Notes: generated by a model from the letters alone, not told the origin. Positions 20,899-30,206 are shown, counted from the first letter of the stretch. The stretch is 64,000 nt of DNA from Cylindrotheca closterium (GCA_933822405.4 CAKOGP040001758.1:515007-579006), one strand, 5' to 3'. Made by a program: numbers and translations.

Positions 20899-23094
20899 AT
20901 GAAGTTCCTGACTGATGCTTTCGCGTCGGATCACCGAACCCGCGGACAAAGCTTCTGGGATCAACTCACTGGTCTGCCCCATCAAGATTCCCTCATCCAT
21001 GATCACATCATCAATTCTCGGCGAGGAATGCGTTTGGATAAAACCATTCATCAGTCATTCGGCCACCCTGTCACAGATACCACCAAACCTGGATATCAGG
21101 TGACGTGCCCCGAGGATTTTGAACCAGAAGATCAACGAATGGAGGAATTGGAGCAGCTTTTCGACCAGTGGAACGATCCTACTTTGACTTTCGCCCAGCG
21201 CATGAGAAATGGAGAAACAATGTCTCCTGGTTTTGCCCTTTTGGTCAGGAAAGGAGAAGATGGACAGCCATGTCATATCATGTTTATTTCCAATCCGGTC
21301 TTGACCAAGCCAGATGTAATGGAACCCAATACTTTTGGAGCTCCGGCTCCCTTTGGGGAAATTGTCAATAATGATATTGCGCAAAAGTATGTAGGTGATC
21401 CTACAAAAAGGACCCATTGTCTTTTGGGATCGCTGTCCGGACATACTTTTGCCTCTTATGGAACCGGCAATCGTATTGAATTTTCAAAATCTCTCCTTCC
21501 CGTTTTGATGACAGACGGAGCCGCTATTGGAAATAAACCTTTTAACCGTGATGATTGGAAAATTCTGTTTTTTCCAGCAATGTCTGCTTGTCCTGTGGGA
21601 TTTGTTTGGCCGGCGAGTGATGGTTTCGACGCCTTCCAAGAGAGTATTACCAATCGAAAAAAGATATTCTCTGGTCTTCTTCACCTATTGACGTCAAGGA
21701 AGACTATTATTCAAAATTGGTTCAATGCCGTTAAGGCCAGTCCTGCAAGTTTTGCGGTCCCAGTGGTGGATGCTTTGCCGTTTTGGTCCTGCTTTCCCAC
21801 TGAGCATGACCCAGTCGACGCCCGTGTTTTGGATGTAGCCTTACTAGCTCCATTCCAAGAACAGATGGATCGTTTCCTTTGGAGCCACTTGATGCAACTC
21901 ATATACAGAAGTGGATCCTTACCTACGTCGACTCTTGGGTTCAAGATGCGTGCTCGGGTCAGGATGCATAATATGCGCGTGGCGGAGTCTTATCCTACTG
22001 CCTTGGGTATTACTTTACCACCTGAGTGTCAGGCCTTTGTCAACTACCTCTTCCCTTTTGAGGATGAAGACAAGGGATGGGATGGTCGTATCCCTAAATG
22101 GTACAAGACGCTTGATTTAAATTCGGGAACTGAGGTTCCGGACTCGTACCTGCAATACACCCCTCGCCCGCTGCCGTCGTCTGCCCAAGATCCTGATGAT
22201 TATGTTACACAGAGGTTGACAGTGCCTCCAGTAGCACCTCATGCCGCTTTGCAACCGATGGATGATGATCTGGCGGAATTCCTTCAAGCTACCAAGCGAC
22301 ACAAGCCCAATTCCCGTCGATCACCGGTCCATCCGCCAGTTACCCCCGCTCCAGAAGACTCTTTTGTCTTGACGGAGGAAGGAAACTTCGAAGATGGACA
22401 TGGTACTAATTATGTTCCCCATGATGATCCAGGCGGGATGCAACCCCGTACTGATGGACAAGTACTGCCAGCGGTGACACCGTCTCCTTCGACATATCGC
22501 CCACTGGATCATGTCGCTCCGAGCCACACTTCTTTTCCGTCGTCTCGTGACCAACATCCAGATTCCAGTTGTTTCAGAAATCCTTCAAGGGGCAATCCGT
22601 TTGCTGGTGTTATGAACGGTACGAACATACCACTCCAGTCGCCAGCCCAAGGTATGCCTCATGATGGGATCCACGATTCGACATGGAATTCTCCGTTTCA
22701 ACAAGGTCCTCGTGTCAGAATTGATTCTACCCCTCGTGGTCCGTCGCCTTTCGCTGGTCATTGTCCCACGACGTCACCGGCAATGGGGTTACCCACACCG
22801 GTGCACCACCACCAGATGTTTCCCGCCTCCCCAGGGCTGCCTATGCATCACATGTATCCACATTCGCATATGCCGATGTCTTACCAACCAGGGTATGATG
22901 GTACGATGTATCCGATGAGTCATTATCCGACCCACCCAACATTCCATACCAATAAGCCGAATTCTCGGTCCAAATATACCCCCATGCGTTCGGCAAGTAT
23001 TAATTCGGAAATGGAACGTCGCTGTTGTCCTCCAGAGTTGAAAGCGATTGGATATTGGTTGGTGCATCCACTTCCTCCTACTGTGGGCGTGGTT
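20899..23094 (+). CDS. Gag-like ORF of unknown family, truncated by an assembly gap
   Basis: Open from ATG 20899 for 732 codons until the Ns at 23095. The first 450 residues are a folded-looking region with many aromatic and charged residues. The remaining part is low-complexity, rich in Pro, His, Met, Ser and Asp. No zinc knuckle, protease or reverse transcriptase is visible. The size, architecture (structured part then Pro/His-rich part), neighbouring transposon remnant and gap at its 3' end suggest the first ORF of a retroelement, but a host gene cannot be excluded. After the gap, 'ELEQKVRGHLDSTALWD' continues in one frame to a stop at 23213, possibly the end of the same ORF. Confidence 0.5.
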
Positions 23095-23104
23095 NNNNNN
23101 NNNN
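23095..23104. other. Assembly gap (10 N)
   Basis: Ten consecutive N characters, a usual placeholder for a gap of unknown size. The gap interrupts the gag-like ORF, so missing sequence of any length may lie here. Confidence 0.95.
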
Positions 23105-23642
23105 CTTAGGAAACGGAGATCCAATGGTCGGTTGCTGGATTGAATTAGAGCAAAAGGTTCGTGGACATCTTGATTCGACAGCACTATGGGACTGCCTACC
23201 GATACATTACTAAACTCGTTAGACTAAACAAGGCCCAAACATTTTGACCTATTTCTGCTTTTAAGCAATGTCGTTTTATAGCCAAATTAGAGCACAGGGC
23301 AGGTAGGAGGGTAGATACTTGAATTTCATCTTACAGTGTTATAAGTCGTTTCCGAGCCTAATCCTGCCAACAATATTGCTGATTGCCATTCGTCGTTTCT
23401 CAACCATAGGCCTATGGTCCCTTGAGCGAGGCGAGCGTGATAGCGGCCAATCGACTACAAGCCTTGCGTTGTCGTTGACTGCTAGTATTGGGACTGCCTC
23501 ACCATTTGACCTAATTGCCTCTGCGAAAGCTCGTATTGGGTGCGGTCTCACGAGATGACCGAACTCGCAATATGAGGTGTACCCAAAGGTAGTGAAGCTG
23601 CATCGTGTCTCTTTTATCATAACTGTTCGTCGTGTCCAATGT
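23105..23642. other. Post-gap region without a supported gene
   Basis: Possible last 35 codons of the gag-like ORF up to 23213, then no convincing coding sequence up to paralogue 3. No terminal repeat could be recognised on this side. Confidence 0.4.
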
Positions 23643-24065
23643 TTACTGTTTTAAGGATTTGATGTAGTCGCAGCGTGGTCTTATGACGAGACCGAAGTCA
23701 CTCTTCAAAATTTGCTCAAAGATGCGAAGTCCTCGTGTGAAAGAGGGTTCAAAATTGACGGATTCTGGGAAGAAGCTCTTCCTTGGATTCGCCTTGCGAG
23801 TGTTTCTCTCATCGGTTTCTTCAAGCATGACCCATGCAGAGACGCTCGATTCACCGAATTCGAAAACTAGTAGAACCGCTGCGCCTTCGAGCTTGTTGTC
23901 GAAGTCATCTGCGAAAGCTAAGCTTTGGTTTTCATTTTCTTGTTCATATTTCCAGTCGTCAACATCAAGCATAACTTTGTATCCAAGCTCTTCTTGAATG
24001 AGGGCTTGGAGGCTAAGGGCGATATCAAAATCGTCGGCATCGCAGCTAAGTAGAATCTTGACCAT
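23643..24065 (-). CDS. TIR-like small protein, paralogue 3
   Basis: 140 residues, starting at 24065 (MVKILLSCD). Family elements in order: 'ILLSCDADDFDIAL', 'ELGYKVMLDVDDW', acidic linker, 'AAVLLVFEFGESSVSAWVML' and the C-terminal 'FFPESVNFEPSFTRG' to 'SDFGLVIRPR'. S-x-W-x-x-x-E is intact (VSAWVMLEE); in TIR domains that Glu is the NAD-hydrolase catalytic residue. No signal peptide or TM segment, so probably soluble and intracellular. TTTGTGAG lies at 24103-24110, 38-45 bp upstream of the start codon. Confidence 0.85.
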   Translation of the reverse strand: MVKILLSCDADDFDIALSLQALIQEELGYKVMLDVDDWKYEQENENQSLAFADDFDNKLEGAAVLLVFEFGESSVSAWVMLEETDERNTRKANPRKSFFPESVNFEPSFTRGLRIFEQILKSDFGLVIRPRCDYIKSLKQ

Positions 24066-24629
24066 TGTGATTGTTTTGGTTTTGTTGTTTTCGTTGTTTG
24101 GATTTGTGAGCTGTATTTATTTTCAATTTGGCTGTCCTCAAATCTCCCATGCATGATTTGCACCTCTCGCATGTGTGCGTGCACTTTTCAAAGCAGTTTT
24201 TGCAATCACACCATGACAATCAATGATATCTAAGCAATCGCGGATGAGTATCGTATACGACATAACAATATATTTATACAATACGTACACGTACAAGTGT
24301 ACGTGTACCGTACACGTGTACGAGTACCACCTAAAGAATTCTTGAGAAACTCTTCAATTCACTTTGCCAAGCAGAAAATTATCTATCTATCCGACTGACC
24401 TAGTGGGCCAGACTTGCACTTCTATCTATCGGTTCGAGAAGATGATATTGTGTATAAATACTTCCGTCTATTGGTATTTTCTATGTGTATAGCTGGTGTA
24501 ACGCTTGTTTTGAAGCAGGTCGTCTCTGGGAACTACTAGTACTACTTTTAGTAGTACTACTGAGCAGCTATAGTACTCTAGTACAACATCCTCTTCTAGG
24601 TTCTGGCTGCTCCTCATACTGATCTTGTC
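24066..24629. promoter_or_regulatory. Intergenic region with strong inverted repeats
   Basis: The region holds the promoter of paralogue 3. It contains a 10-bp stem with a 4-nt loop (gtacacgtac-aagt-gtacgtgtac, 24285-24308), directly followed by a perfect 14-bp palindrome (24309-24322). An 8-bp stem with a 5-nt loop follows at 24538-24558 (agtactac-tttta-gtagtact). These could form hairpins or cruciforms; their role is unknown. No gene is seen. Confidence 0.6.
24103..24110 (-). promoter_or_regulatory. Shared CTCACAAA motif of the TIR-like cluster (paralogue 3 site)
   Basis: On the coding strand the sequence is CTCACAAA. The same element or a near match stands upstream of all six paralogues: 16547 (CTTACAAA), 17724 (CTCACAAA), 24103 (CTCACAAA), 25102 (CTCACAAT), 26186 (CTCACAAA) and 27422 (CTCACACAAA). 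In four of six it lies 36-46 bp upstream of the ATG. It could be an initiator-like transcription start or part of a conserved leader. Confidence 0.5.
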
Positions 24630-25052
24630 TTATTGTGTTGCAACTAGACCATAATCAGTTCTTAGGATGCTCTCAAAGATTGTTATTCCTTCCGCGAAGG
24701 AGTCCGAAAAGTCGATGCATTCTGGGAAATAGCTTTTTCGTTCAGCCTGTTTCTTGGCCTTGTCATGATGCTGCTGTTGGATTTCGTCAGTATTTTCAAG
24801 GATGACCCAGGCAGAGATGTTGAACTCATGGAAATGAAAGACCAATAGGACGTCGGCCCTTTTAAGCTCTTGGGAAACTCGAAGATTATCATTTCTCTTG
24901 CAACGAGTATTCTTGTTCTCCGCTTGTTTTGTTGTTCCCCAGTCTTCAACGTCAAGCATGACTTTGAAGCCAAGTTCTTCTTGAATTTTGAATTTGAGAT
25001 CAAGAGCAGTGTCGAAATCTTCATAATCACAGCATAATAGAGTCTTTGTCAT
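24630..25052 (-). CDS. TIR-like small protein, paralogue 4
   Basis: 140 residues, starting at 25052 (MTKTLLCCD). It shares 'DFDTALDLKFKIQEELGFK', 'VMLDVEDW', 'ADVLLVFHFHEFNISAWVIL', and 'YFPECIDFSDSFAEGI' to 'TDYGLVATQ'. S-x-W-x-x-x-E is intact (ISAWVILEN). The linker between the second strand and 'VLLVF' is Lys/Asn-rich here rather than acidic. Compared with paralogues 1 and 2 it is strongly diverged, so this part of the cluster is older. ATTGTGAG lies at 25102-25109, 50-57 bp upstream of the start codon. Confidence 0.85.
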   Translation of the reverse strand: MTKTLLCCDYEDFDTALDLKFKIQEELGFKVMLDVEDWGTTKQAENKNTRCKRNDNLRVSQELKRADVLLVFHFHEFNISAWVILENTDEIQQQHHDKAKKQAERKSYFPECIDFSDSFAEGITIFESILRTDYGLVATQ

Positions 25053-25568
25053 GGTTTGATGTTTGTTGTGGTGAAGTACTACAAAGAATAATGTTTTTCA
25101 AATTGTGAGTGAGTCTTGGCTCAAAAGTTTCGTGATTCACCTCCCAACGTGACGTGTCTGTACCTACCGGTAGAATCTTGCTTGGGCTTGGATATTTCAA
25201 CGACTGACACTGGGTTAGATGTCGCAGTGAACAAGCTTGATTCGCCAAGATTCAAAATTATCGTCCAGACGACGATTATGTTCCCTACTCGAACACACTC
25301 CGACTATAGTACAAGCAAGACTAGTATCTTGCCTCTTGACCCAGCATCTATGCCCCCAAGATACTGTACCCGATACGAAGCAACTCTGGATTATTCGACA
25401 GGCAACAACCAACTGTGCACGATCCACCCGCTGATCAAGAAACCTAAGAGCAAGTAGTGGTAGTTGTATCGGCCATCCTTTACTAGTATTAGTAGTATTA
25501 TAGAAATATTTTGTTCATGATGTCATGGATTCTATGTCTATATGTTACTTTGTATCTTGCTTATGAAT
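25053..25568. other. Spacer between paralogues 4 and 5
   Basis: 516 bp. It includes the leader of paralogue 4. A plus-strand open frame (25116-25457) has no recognisable features and is not called. No other signal is seen. Confidence 0.4.
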
Positions 25569-26147
25569 TTATTGCGACAATCGGCGTCTGGATTTGCCAA
25601 ATAGCTTGGTGAATTTCTTTATTAGTCCTGGTTTGTTTTCCGATGCCATTGACCAGGCAGCTTTTGCGGTTTCAAGTTCTTGTTCTCCTTTGGTCAATTG
25701 ATCCATGATGGGTAATGTGGACAATTGCCCAACTTGCTTGTGCTGGACAACGGTTGGCGCTTGTGTGTTGTCCTGGATCGGTCTCACGACTAGACCGAAA
25801 TCGTTCACCAGGATGTGTCGCAATATTTTGATTCCTCTTTGGAAGGATTTCGAAAAGTCGATGATTTCTGGAAACATGGTCTCTTCATATTTGCATTCTT
25901 CCGAGAATTTGTCATCAGCTTCCTCGATCATGATCCATGCGGAAATACTCTCGTCTCCGATTTGAAAGACTAATACAACTGCCGCTTCTTCGAGTTCTTC
26001 TTGAAACCCGTCGTCAACAGGGTCGTTTTGTGATTCGTCTTCGACATCGAGAGCGACTTTGAATCCAAGTTGTTCCTGTATATCTTCTCTGATATCAGAA
26101 GCAAACTCGTAGGTGTCGGTGTTGCAGCTTAGAAGGATCTTGACCAT
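25569..26147 (-). CDS. TIR-like small protein with C-terminal extension, paralogue 5
   Basis: 192 residues, starting at 26147 (MVKILLSCN). The N-terminal 125 residues are the family module: 'ILLSCNTDTYEFA', 'QLGFKVALDVEDE', 'AAVVLVFQIGDESISAWIM' with S-x-W-x-x-x-E intact, and 'MFPEIIDFSKSFQRGIK' to 'NDFGLVVRP'. A 65-residue extension follows, mostly polar and helical, ending in a basic 'LFGKSRRRLSQ' that resembles the end of paralogue 6. The basic tail could serve in membrane or nucleic-acid association. The TTTGTGAG motif lies at 26186-26193, 39-46 bp upstream of the ATG. Confidence 0.85.
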   Translation of the reverse strand: MVKILLSCNTDTYEFASDIREDIQEQLGFKVALDVEDESQNDPVDDGFQEELEEAAVVLVFQIGDESISAWIMIEEADDKFSEECKYEETMFPEIIDFSKSFQRGIKILRHILVNDFGLVVRPIQDNTQAPTVVQHKQVGQLSTLPIMDQLTKGEQELETAKAAWSMASENKPGLIKKFTKLFGKSRRRLSQ

Positions 26148-26737
26148 GATTGCAATTTGAGTGTTTTATTTTTGTGATTGTTGGATTTGTGAGATGAAAT
26201 GTTTGGTGAAATTGAAAAAAGACTGAATTAAATTGCGTTAGCGTGAAGTATTTGAGTCACAGCAGTCAGTCACATCTTCTGTTCACATTTCTAGAGTTTC
26301 TGGTGCGTCTAAAGCGCGACGGGAAACGAACCTCATAAATACTGAAAACCGGTTGTCTCTAATAAAAACAATCACAGTTTGAGTGGAACAAGCGAAGAGG
26401 ATCGCATCGTGCAGCGAGAACATTCGCGTTCTGTTCCCTCGGTGGTGCGTACAGAAATACATAGCGCTTGGATCTTGCATACAGTACATCGAGCAGAAAT
26501 AGCGAACAGAAACTTGCTACCGGTGCGAAGATACTCTTGAAGCACAATGCATACCAGTAATTGGTTTGTACACGTACAAGAACCTGGTACCAGGTACGAT
26601 GTAACCATTCGTCACTCTTGGGGCAATTCAATCAGTGTCTGGTGTACACTTGTATTTTAAATTTATAGCCGCGCTAGTACTACTAGTAGGTTGTTGCTGC
26701 CATCCTCAGCCTACTACCACAACCACTACTACTACTA
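26148..26737. other. Spacer between paralogues 5 and 6
   Basis: 590 bp with no supported gene. A perfect 14-bp palindrome (acctggtaccaggt) lies at 26582-26595. This GGTACC-centred motif recurs elsewhere in the window. Confidence 0.45.
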
Positions 26738-27403
26738 CTATTGGAGTGACAGACGACGCTTGAATTTGTTGATGAGACAATCGGCTCCTCTTCCATTCAA
26801 AAGAAATTTCGGTAGATCGGAAGGTATCGTCGTTGGCATGTTACTGCTGCTGGTTGCTGCAGAATCTTGTTTGTCCACCTTGCTCAAACCAGCAGCCACG
26901 CTTTGAACCTCAGCAAGCGGCGCGACGAGTGTTACCTCGGCTGTCAATATTTCTTCGTCTGCTGACGAGCAATAAGTAGCAGTCTTCTTCTCTGGTTGTC
27001 CTCTCAAGACTAGACCAAGATTGTGCTTGAGAATATCTTCAAAGACTACTATTCCTTCCGCGATAGACTCGGAAAAGTCGACGCATTCAGGGAAGTAGTC
27101 CTCGTCATCCTCGTCCTCGTACTCATTCCTCATAGAGACGTCGCGTTTTCTCTCATCACTTTCTTCGATCATGACCCAGGCAGAAATGTTCTCGTATCCG
27201 AATTGAAAGACCAATAGTAGTGAGGCTGCCTCGAGATTGCTGTCTAGTAGTGTTAGCGACATCTCCTCTTCCTTGGACGAATGATTTTGCCAGTCTTCGA
27301 CGTCCATCATTACTGCGAACCCGAGCTGTTCTCGAATTGCAGCTTGGATCTTTTGTGCATTCTCATGTTCTTCGGCATTGCAACTCAGTAGAATTTTGGT
27401 CAT
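26738..27403 (-). CDS. TIR-like small protein with C-terminal extension, paralogue 6
   Basis: 221 residues, starting at 27403 (MTKILLSCN). Family module: 'ILLSCNAEEHENA', 'QLGFAVMMDVEDW', 'ASLLLVFQFGYENISAWVMI' with S-x-W-x-x-x-E intact (AWVMIEE), an expanded acidic stretch, then 'YFPECVDFSESIAEGIVV' to 'HNLGLVLRG'. The C-terminal 85 residues are Ala/Ser/Thr-rich and end in 'NKFKRRLSLQ', the same kind of basic tail as paralogue 5. It is the last member of the cluster. A TTTGTGTGAG variant of the upstream motif lies closer to the ATG, at 27422-27431. Confidence 0.85.
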   Translation of the reverse strand: MTKILLSCNAEEHENAQKIQAAIREQLGFAVMMDVEDWQNHSSKEEEMSLTLLDSNLEAASLLLVFQFGYENISAWVMIEESDERKRDVSMRNEYEDEDDEDYFPECVDFSESIAEGIVVFEDILKHNLGLVLRGQPEKKTATYCSSADEEILTAEVTLVAPLAEVQSVAAGLSKVDKQDSAATSSSNMPTTIPSDLPKFLLNGRGADCLINKFKRRLSLQ

Positions 27404-27556
27404 TTTTAAAATAGTTGTTTGTTTGTGTGAGGGGAAACTTTTAAAATTCGGAACTTAGGTCGATTGAAATTGCCTTAAAAGTAGAGGGGACGGTCCGAAA
27501 TCACCCACACTTAAGGCTCATGCAAGAAGCAAGGTGTACACCATGATAAAAGGCTG

Positions 27557-28711
27557 ATGACCCAGCAAGATGATGAAATATTCCGGCAACCAGCCCAGGT
27601 TTGTACTGAGGAAGAGTCAAGAACACAAATCCAAAAGAGTAGGATCAAGTGCCACACACATCCCAGTATGATTATAGAAATAGAAGATTCAGAAGCTTCA
27701 AGAGCTTCCGATACCGTTGAAGATCTTCCGACATACGACAATGAAGACCCCCGAGCAGCCTTTTCGGGACTCTCATCAGACAGAATACTGGCCCTTACTG
27801 CCACTGGACTCTCCCAGGGTTCATCAATGATGGCGTCAGAGTCTACATTGCCATCGATAGACCATGAGAAAGACAAGGAGCACATATCCAAGCTGGATGA
27901 TAATTCTGGTTCCATGCAGGTGACGAAATTGAACCCGCCACAACGGCCGTCAACAGAACCGATACAAGATCAACAGCAAAATGGACCAAAAGTTTCCTTA
28001 TCGGCTGCACAGATTTTGGCCTTGTCCGGCGACATGGCAGCATCTAGGAGTGCCAAGAAGTCCAATCCTAGAAATTCCAAAGTTGCTGTTCCTAACAGCA
28101 GTGACACGTTTGCTACCCCAAAACCAGTGTATCCACAACCCAATGATGATGCTGTGGCCCGAAACGATGCGCAAGAAGATCGTGGACCAACGAACGCTTC
28201 CAGTATGAGGTCACCTGGAGCCTATCAAGTGGAAGGGACGCAAAGCACTCTATCTCAGAATTTGGGACCAGCGCCACCTTCACCTACGTTGCCCTCAGGA
28301 AGACATAGCAAGGGAGAACAATCCGTCGTCATGGCATCAGCCATTGACAAGGAAGCGCTGAAGGAAGAATTGCGGCAAGAGCTACTTGCCGAACAAACAG
28401 CTGCCCATGTAGTCATGGCCGTACCGGCAGGAACGGATGATGAAAATCGAGATTCTGGCGATGATGAAAAACACCAAACTCGATCGCCTAGAACATCATT
28501 CAGGACCAATCGCAGATGGTGGATATTGTTGTTAATGGTGTTCTTGTTGGTGGGAGGTGCAGTCGCAGTTGCCATCATTGTGACGAACAACAATAGCAGT
28601 AGCACTTCCATAGCAACAGATAAGGACGATGAAAAACCACCTAGAAATTCAGGATCTGGAGGCGATGGAGGTGGCAGTGGAAAAGGCGGTGGAAAAGATG
28701 GAGGCGACTAG
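27557..28711 (+). CDS. Disordered Ser/Asp-rich protein with one C-terminal TM segment
   Basis: 384 residues, no introns seen. The first 310 residues are low-complexity and polar, with several 'SxxxILAL' short motifs (SSDRILALTATG, SAAQILALSGD) that may be repeated linear motifs. A basic flank 'RTNRRWW' precedes one hydrophobic helix near residues 319-344 (ILLLMVFLLVGGAVAVAII). The remaining 40 residues are Asn/Ser-rich, ending in a Gly/Lys/Asp repeat. In diatoms this arrangement often forms the cytosolic and membrane part of receptor-like proteins whose extracellular LRR domain follows the helix; here the domain is absent, so the gene may be a truncated version. That comparison is inference. 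Confidence 0.7.
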   Translation: MTQQDDEIFRQPAQVCTEEESRTQIQKSRIKCHTHPSMIIEIEDSEASRASDTVEDLPTYDNEDPRAAFSGLSSDRILALTATGLSQGSSMMASESTLPSIDHEKDKEHISKLDDNSGSMQVTKLNPPQRPSTEPIQDQQQNGPKVSLSAAQILALSGDMAASRSAKKSNPRNSKVAVPNSSDTFATPKPVYPQPNDDAVARNDAQEDRGPTNASSMRSPGAYQVEGTQSTLSQNLGPAPPSPTLPSGRHSKGEQSVVMASAIDKEALKEELRQELLAEQTAAHVVMAVPAGTDDENRDSGDDEKHQTRSPRTSFRTNRRWWILLLMVFLLVGGAVAVAIIVTNNNSSSTSIATDKDDEKPPRNSGSGGDGGGSGKGGGKDGGD

Positions 28712-29459
28712 TAGCCAAGCATAATAGAACCCTATGATACACAGAAGAACATATGTTTTGGAGAGTAAAGGTGCACATGACACGGTTGTCGATTCATTTA
28801 CACGTCAGGAACGCCACCACATCGGCTTGGGTTAAATACCGCATTACGTAACCATTGTTCGATGAAAAGTCCAAATATCGCAGTCGATCGCTGTACTGGT
28901 ACTTCCCAACCTGGGAAAGAGACTTTGAAGTCATTCCACCCCACCATGCCCTGCCGTTTTTCGCAGACACAAAATATTCACCTTTCGGCCGGAGCGAACT
29001 ACAATTGAGTTCGGGTGTAGTACAGGTTGATTCTCACTCGATCAAGGTTCGTTTCACCAGCCTTGACAAACGAAATCACATTGGAAGTCACATTGTAGTA
29101 TGGTTCCACATATCCATTTCTTTGGGCGAGTCGACGAACCCCATCTAGGAATAACAGTGGTTTCATATGGATAAAATCACTTACTGAAGTACCGTACTGT
29201 AGGCACCAGGTACCAGTACTGTAGGGTTTTTCTAGCTGAAGAGGTTTTCGATGATCTTTTTTATTGCCACGTCTGTGCTGTGTTGTGTTTCGCGCGTCTT
29301 GGTCACTCCAGCATCGACTCATTAGAACAAACGAATTCATGGCACGAATCAAAAACTGTGCGCGAGCTAATCTCCAATCCCGCGATGTTGGCTGCTCAAT
29401 GAACTTCAAAATCCGTAACACAAAACTTATAAAACACGAACCAAACAGAATCACATCCT
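28712..29459. other. Intergenic region holding the fragment above
   Basis: Apart from the degenerate fragment, no gene is seen. A GTACC-type partial palindrome lies at about 29205-29222 (accaggtaccagtactgt). Confidence 0.4.
28794..29180 (-). pseudogene. Degenerate protein-coding fragment, frameshifted
   Basis: Two minus-strand frames each carry a protein-like stretch that meet at about 29000. The first reads 'DFIHMKPLLFLDGVRRLAQ' through 'VRINLYYTRTQL' and stops. The second reads 'KGEYFVSAKNGRAWWGG' through 'YSDRLRYLDFSSNNGYV' and stops at 28794. Both have the composition of folded proteins rather than random translation. I do not recognise the parent gene; a homologue elsewhere in the genome would be expected. 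Confidence 0.4.
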
Positions 29460-30206
29460 ATGTCAACTACTCTAGCAACATCATCCAGGAACAATAGCCA
29501 GTCTACCTACCCCAGTGCCAATGCTGTTCTGTTGGACAATGGCAACAGTGCCTACACTTCACCATCAATGGGAGCAGTAGTAGGTTCCAGCACAATAACC
29601 GCGACTGCCCCGAAGGAACCATCGTTCCACGACCAATATGCCACTGCCCAAGTGGTAGGAGCAGATGTTTCTCCTTTCAGCACACGGTTAGCCCATGCTA
29701 CTGAAACGCATGCGACTGCCACGGCCTTGGATCCCTGGAGCAAGCAAAAGACGGTTGCCACTGAACAAGAACAACAAAGTTCTGAGAATGCCAGGCCTAC
29801 CTTTGTTTACAGCCCACCACCATATTCGGGCTATACTTCTCCGAACGATTATGGCAATAACCATGGCAATGACAACAATGGTATTAATGTTAATGCCAAT
29901 AACAACAATGAAACAGCTGTCCTACCAGCTGCCGCATTGGAAGATCCTCTCCGCAAAAAGTACCGACGCCGGACTCGTCGTCGTGGCCGCATGCTTGTTG
30001 GAGGTGCCGCCGGCTTTGTGGTGGGAAGTATCTTATTGGGACCGATCGGAGCCGTCGCCTTGGGCATTGGAGGTGCCAGTGTCGTTAAATCCGCTAGCAA
30101 GGCGAGAGAACGTCGAAAGGATCGTAGGGTCCAACGACAGATTCAACAATTTCAAAGGCAAAGGGAACAGGGAGACCTTCAACGTATTGCTATTTCCCGG
30201 CGATAG
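29460..30206 (+). CDS. Asn/Ser-rich protein with Gly-zipper segment
   Basis: 248 residues. The first 160 residues are low-complexity (Ser, Thr, Ala, then a poly-Asn/Gly stretch). A strongly basic run 'KKYRRRTRRRGR' is followed by a hydrophobic glycine-zipper-like segment (GGAAGFVVGSILLGPIGAVA) near residues 179-207. The C-terminal 45 residues are basic with a Gln/Arg-rich helix. Glycine zippers occur in membrane-inserting proteins; the basic run before it fits positive-inside topology. No family is recognised. Confidence 0.65.
   Translation: MSTTLATSSRNNSQSTYPSANAVLLDNGNSAYTSPSMGAVVGSSTITATAPKEPSFHDQYATAQVVGADVSPFSTRLAHATETHATATALDPWSKQKTVATEQEQQSSENARPTFVYSPPPYSGYTSPNDYGNNHGNDNNGINVNANNNNETAVLPAAALEDPLRKKYRRRTRRRGRMLVGGAAGFVVGSILLGPIGAVALGIGGASVVKSASKARERRKDRRVQRQIQQFQRQREQGDLQRIAISRR

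Noticed and set aside
25116..25457. 113-codon ORF between paralogues 4 and 5
   Set aside because: No domain, overlaps the probable promoter of paralogue 4, composition not protein-like.
16110..27403. Reading the six paralogues as flavodoxin or response-regulator proteins
   Set aside because: The acidic pocket and phospho-acceptor Asp pattern of response regulators and the FMN loop of flavodoxins are not present; the S-x-W-x-x-x-E order fits TIR better, although unproven.
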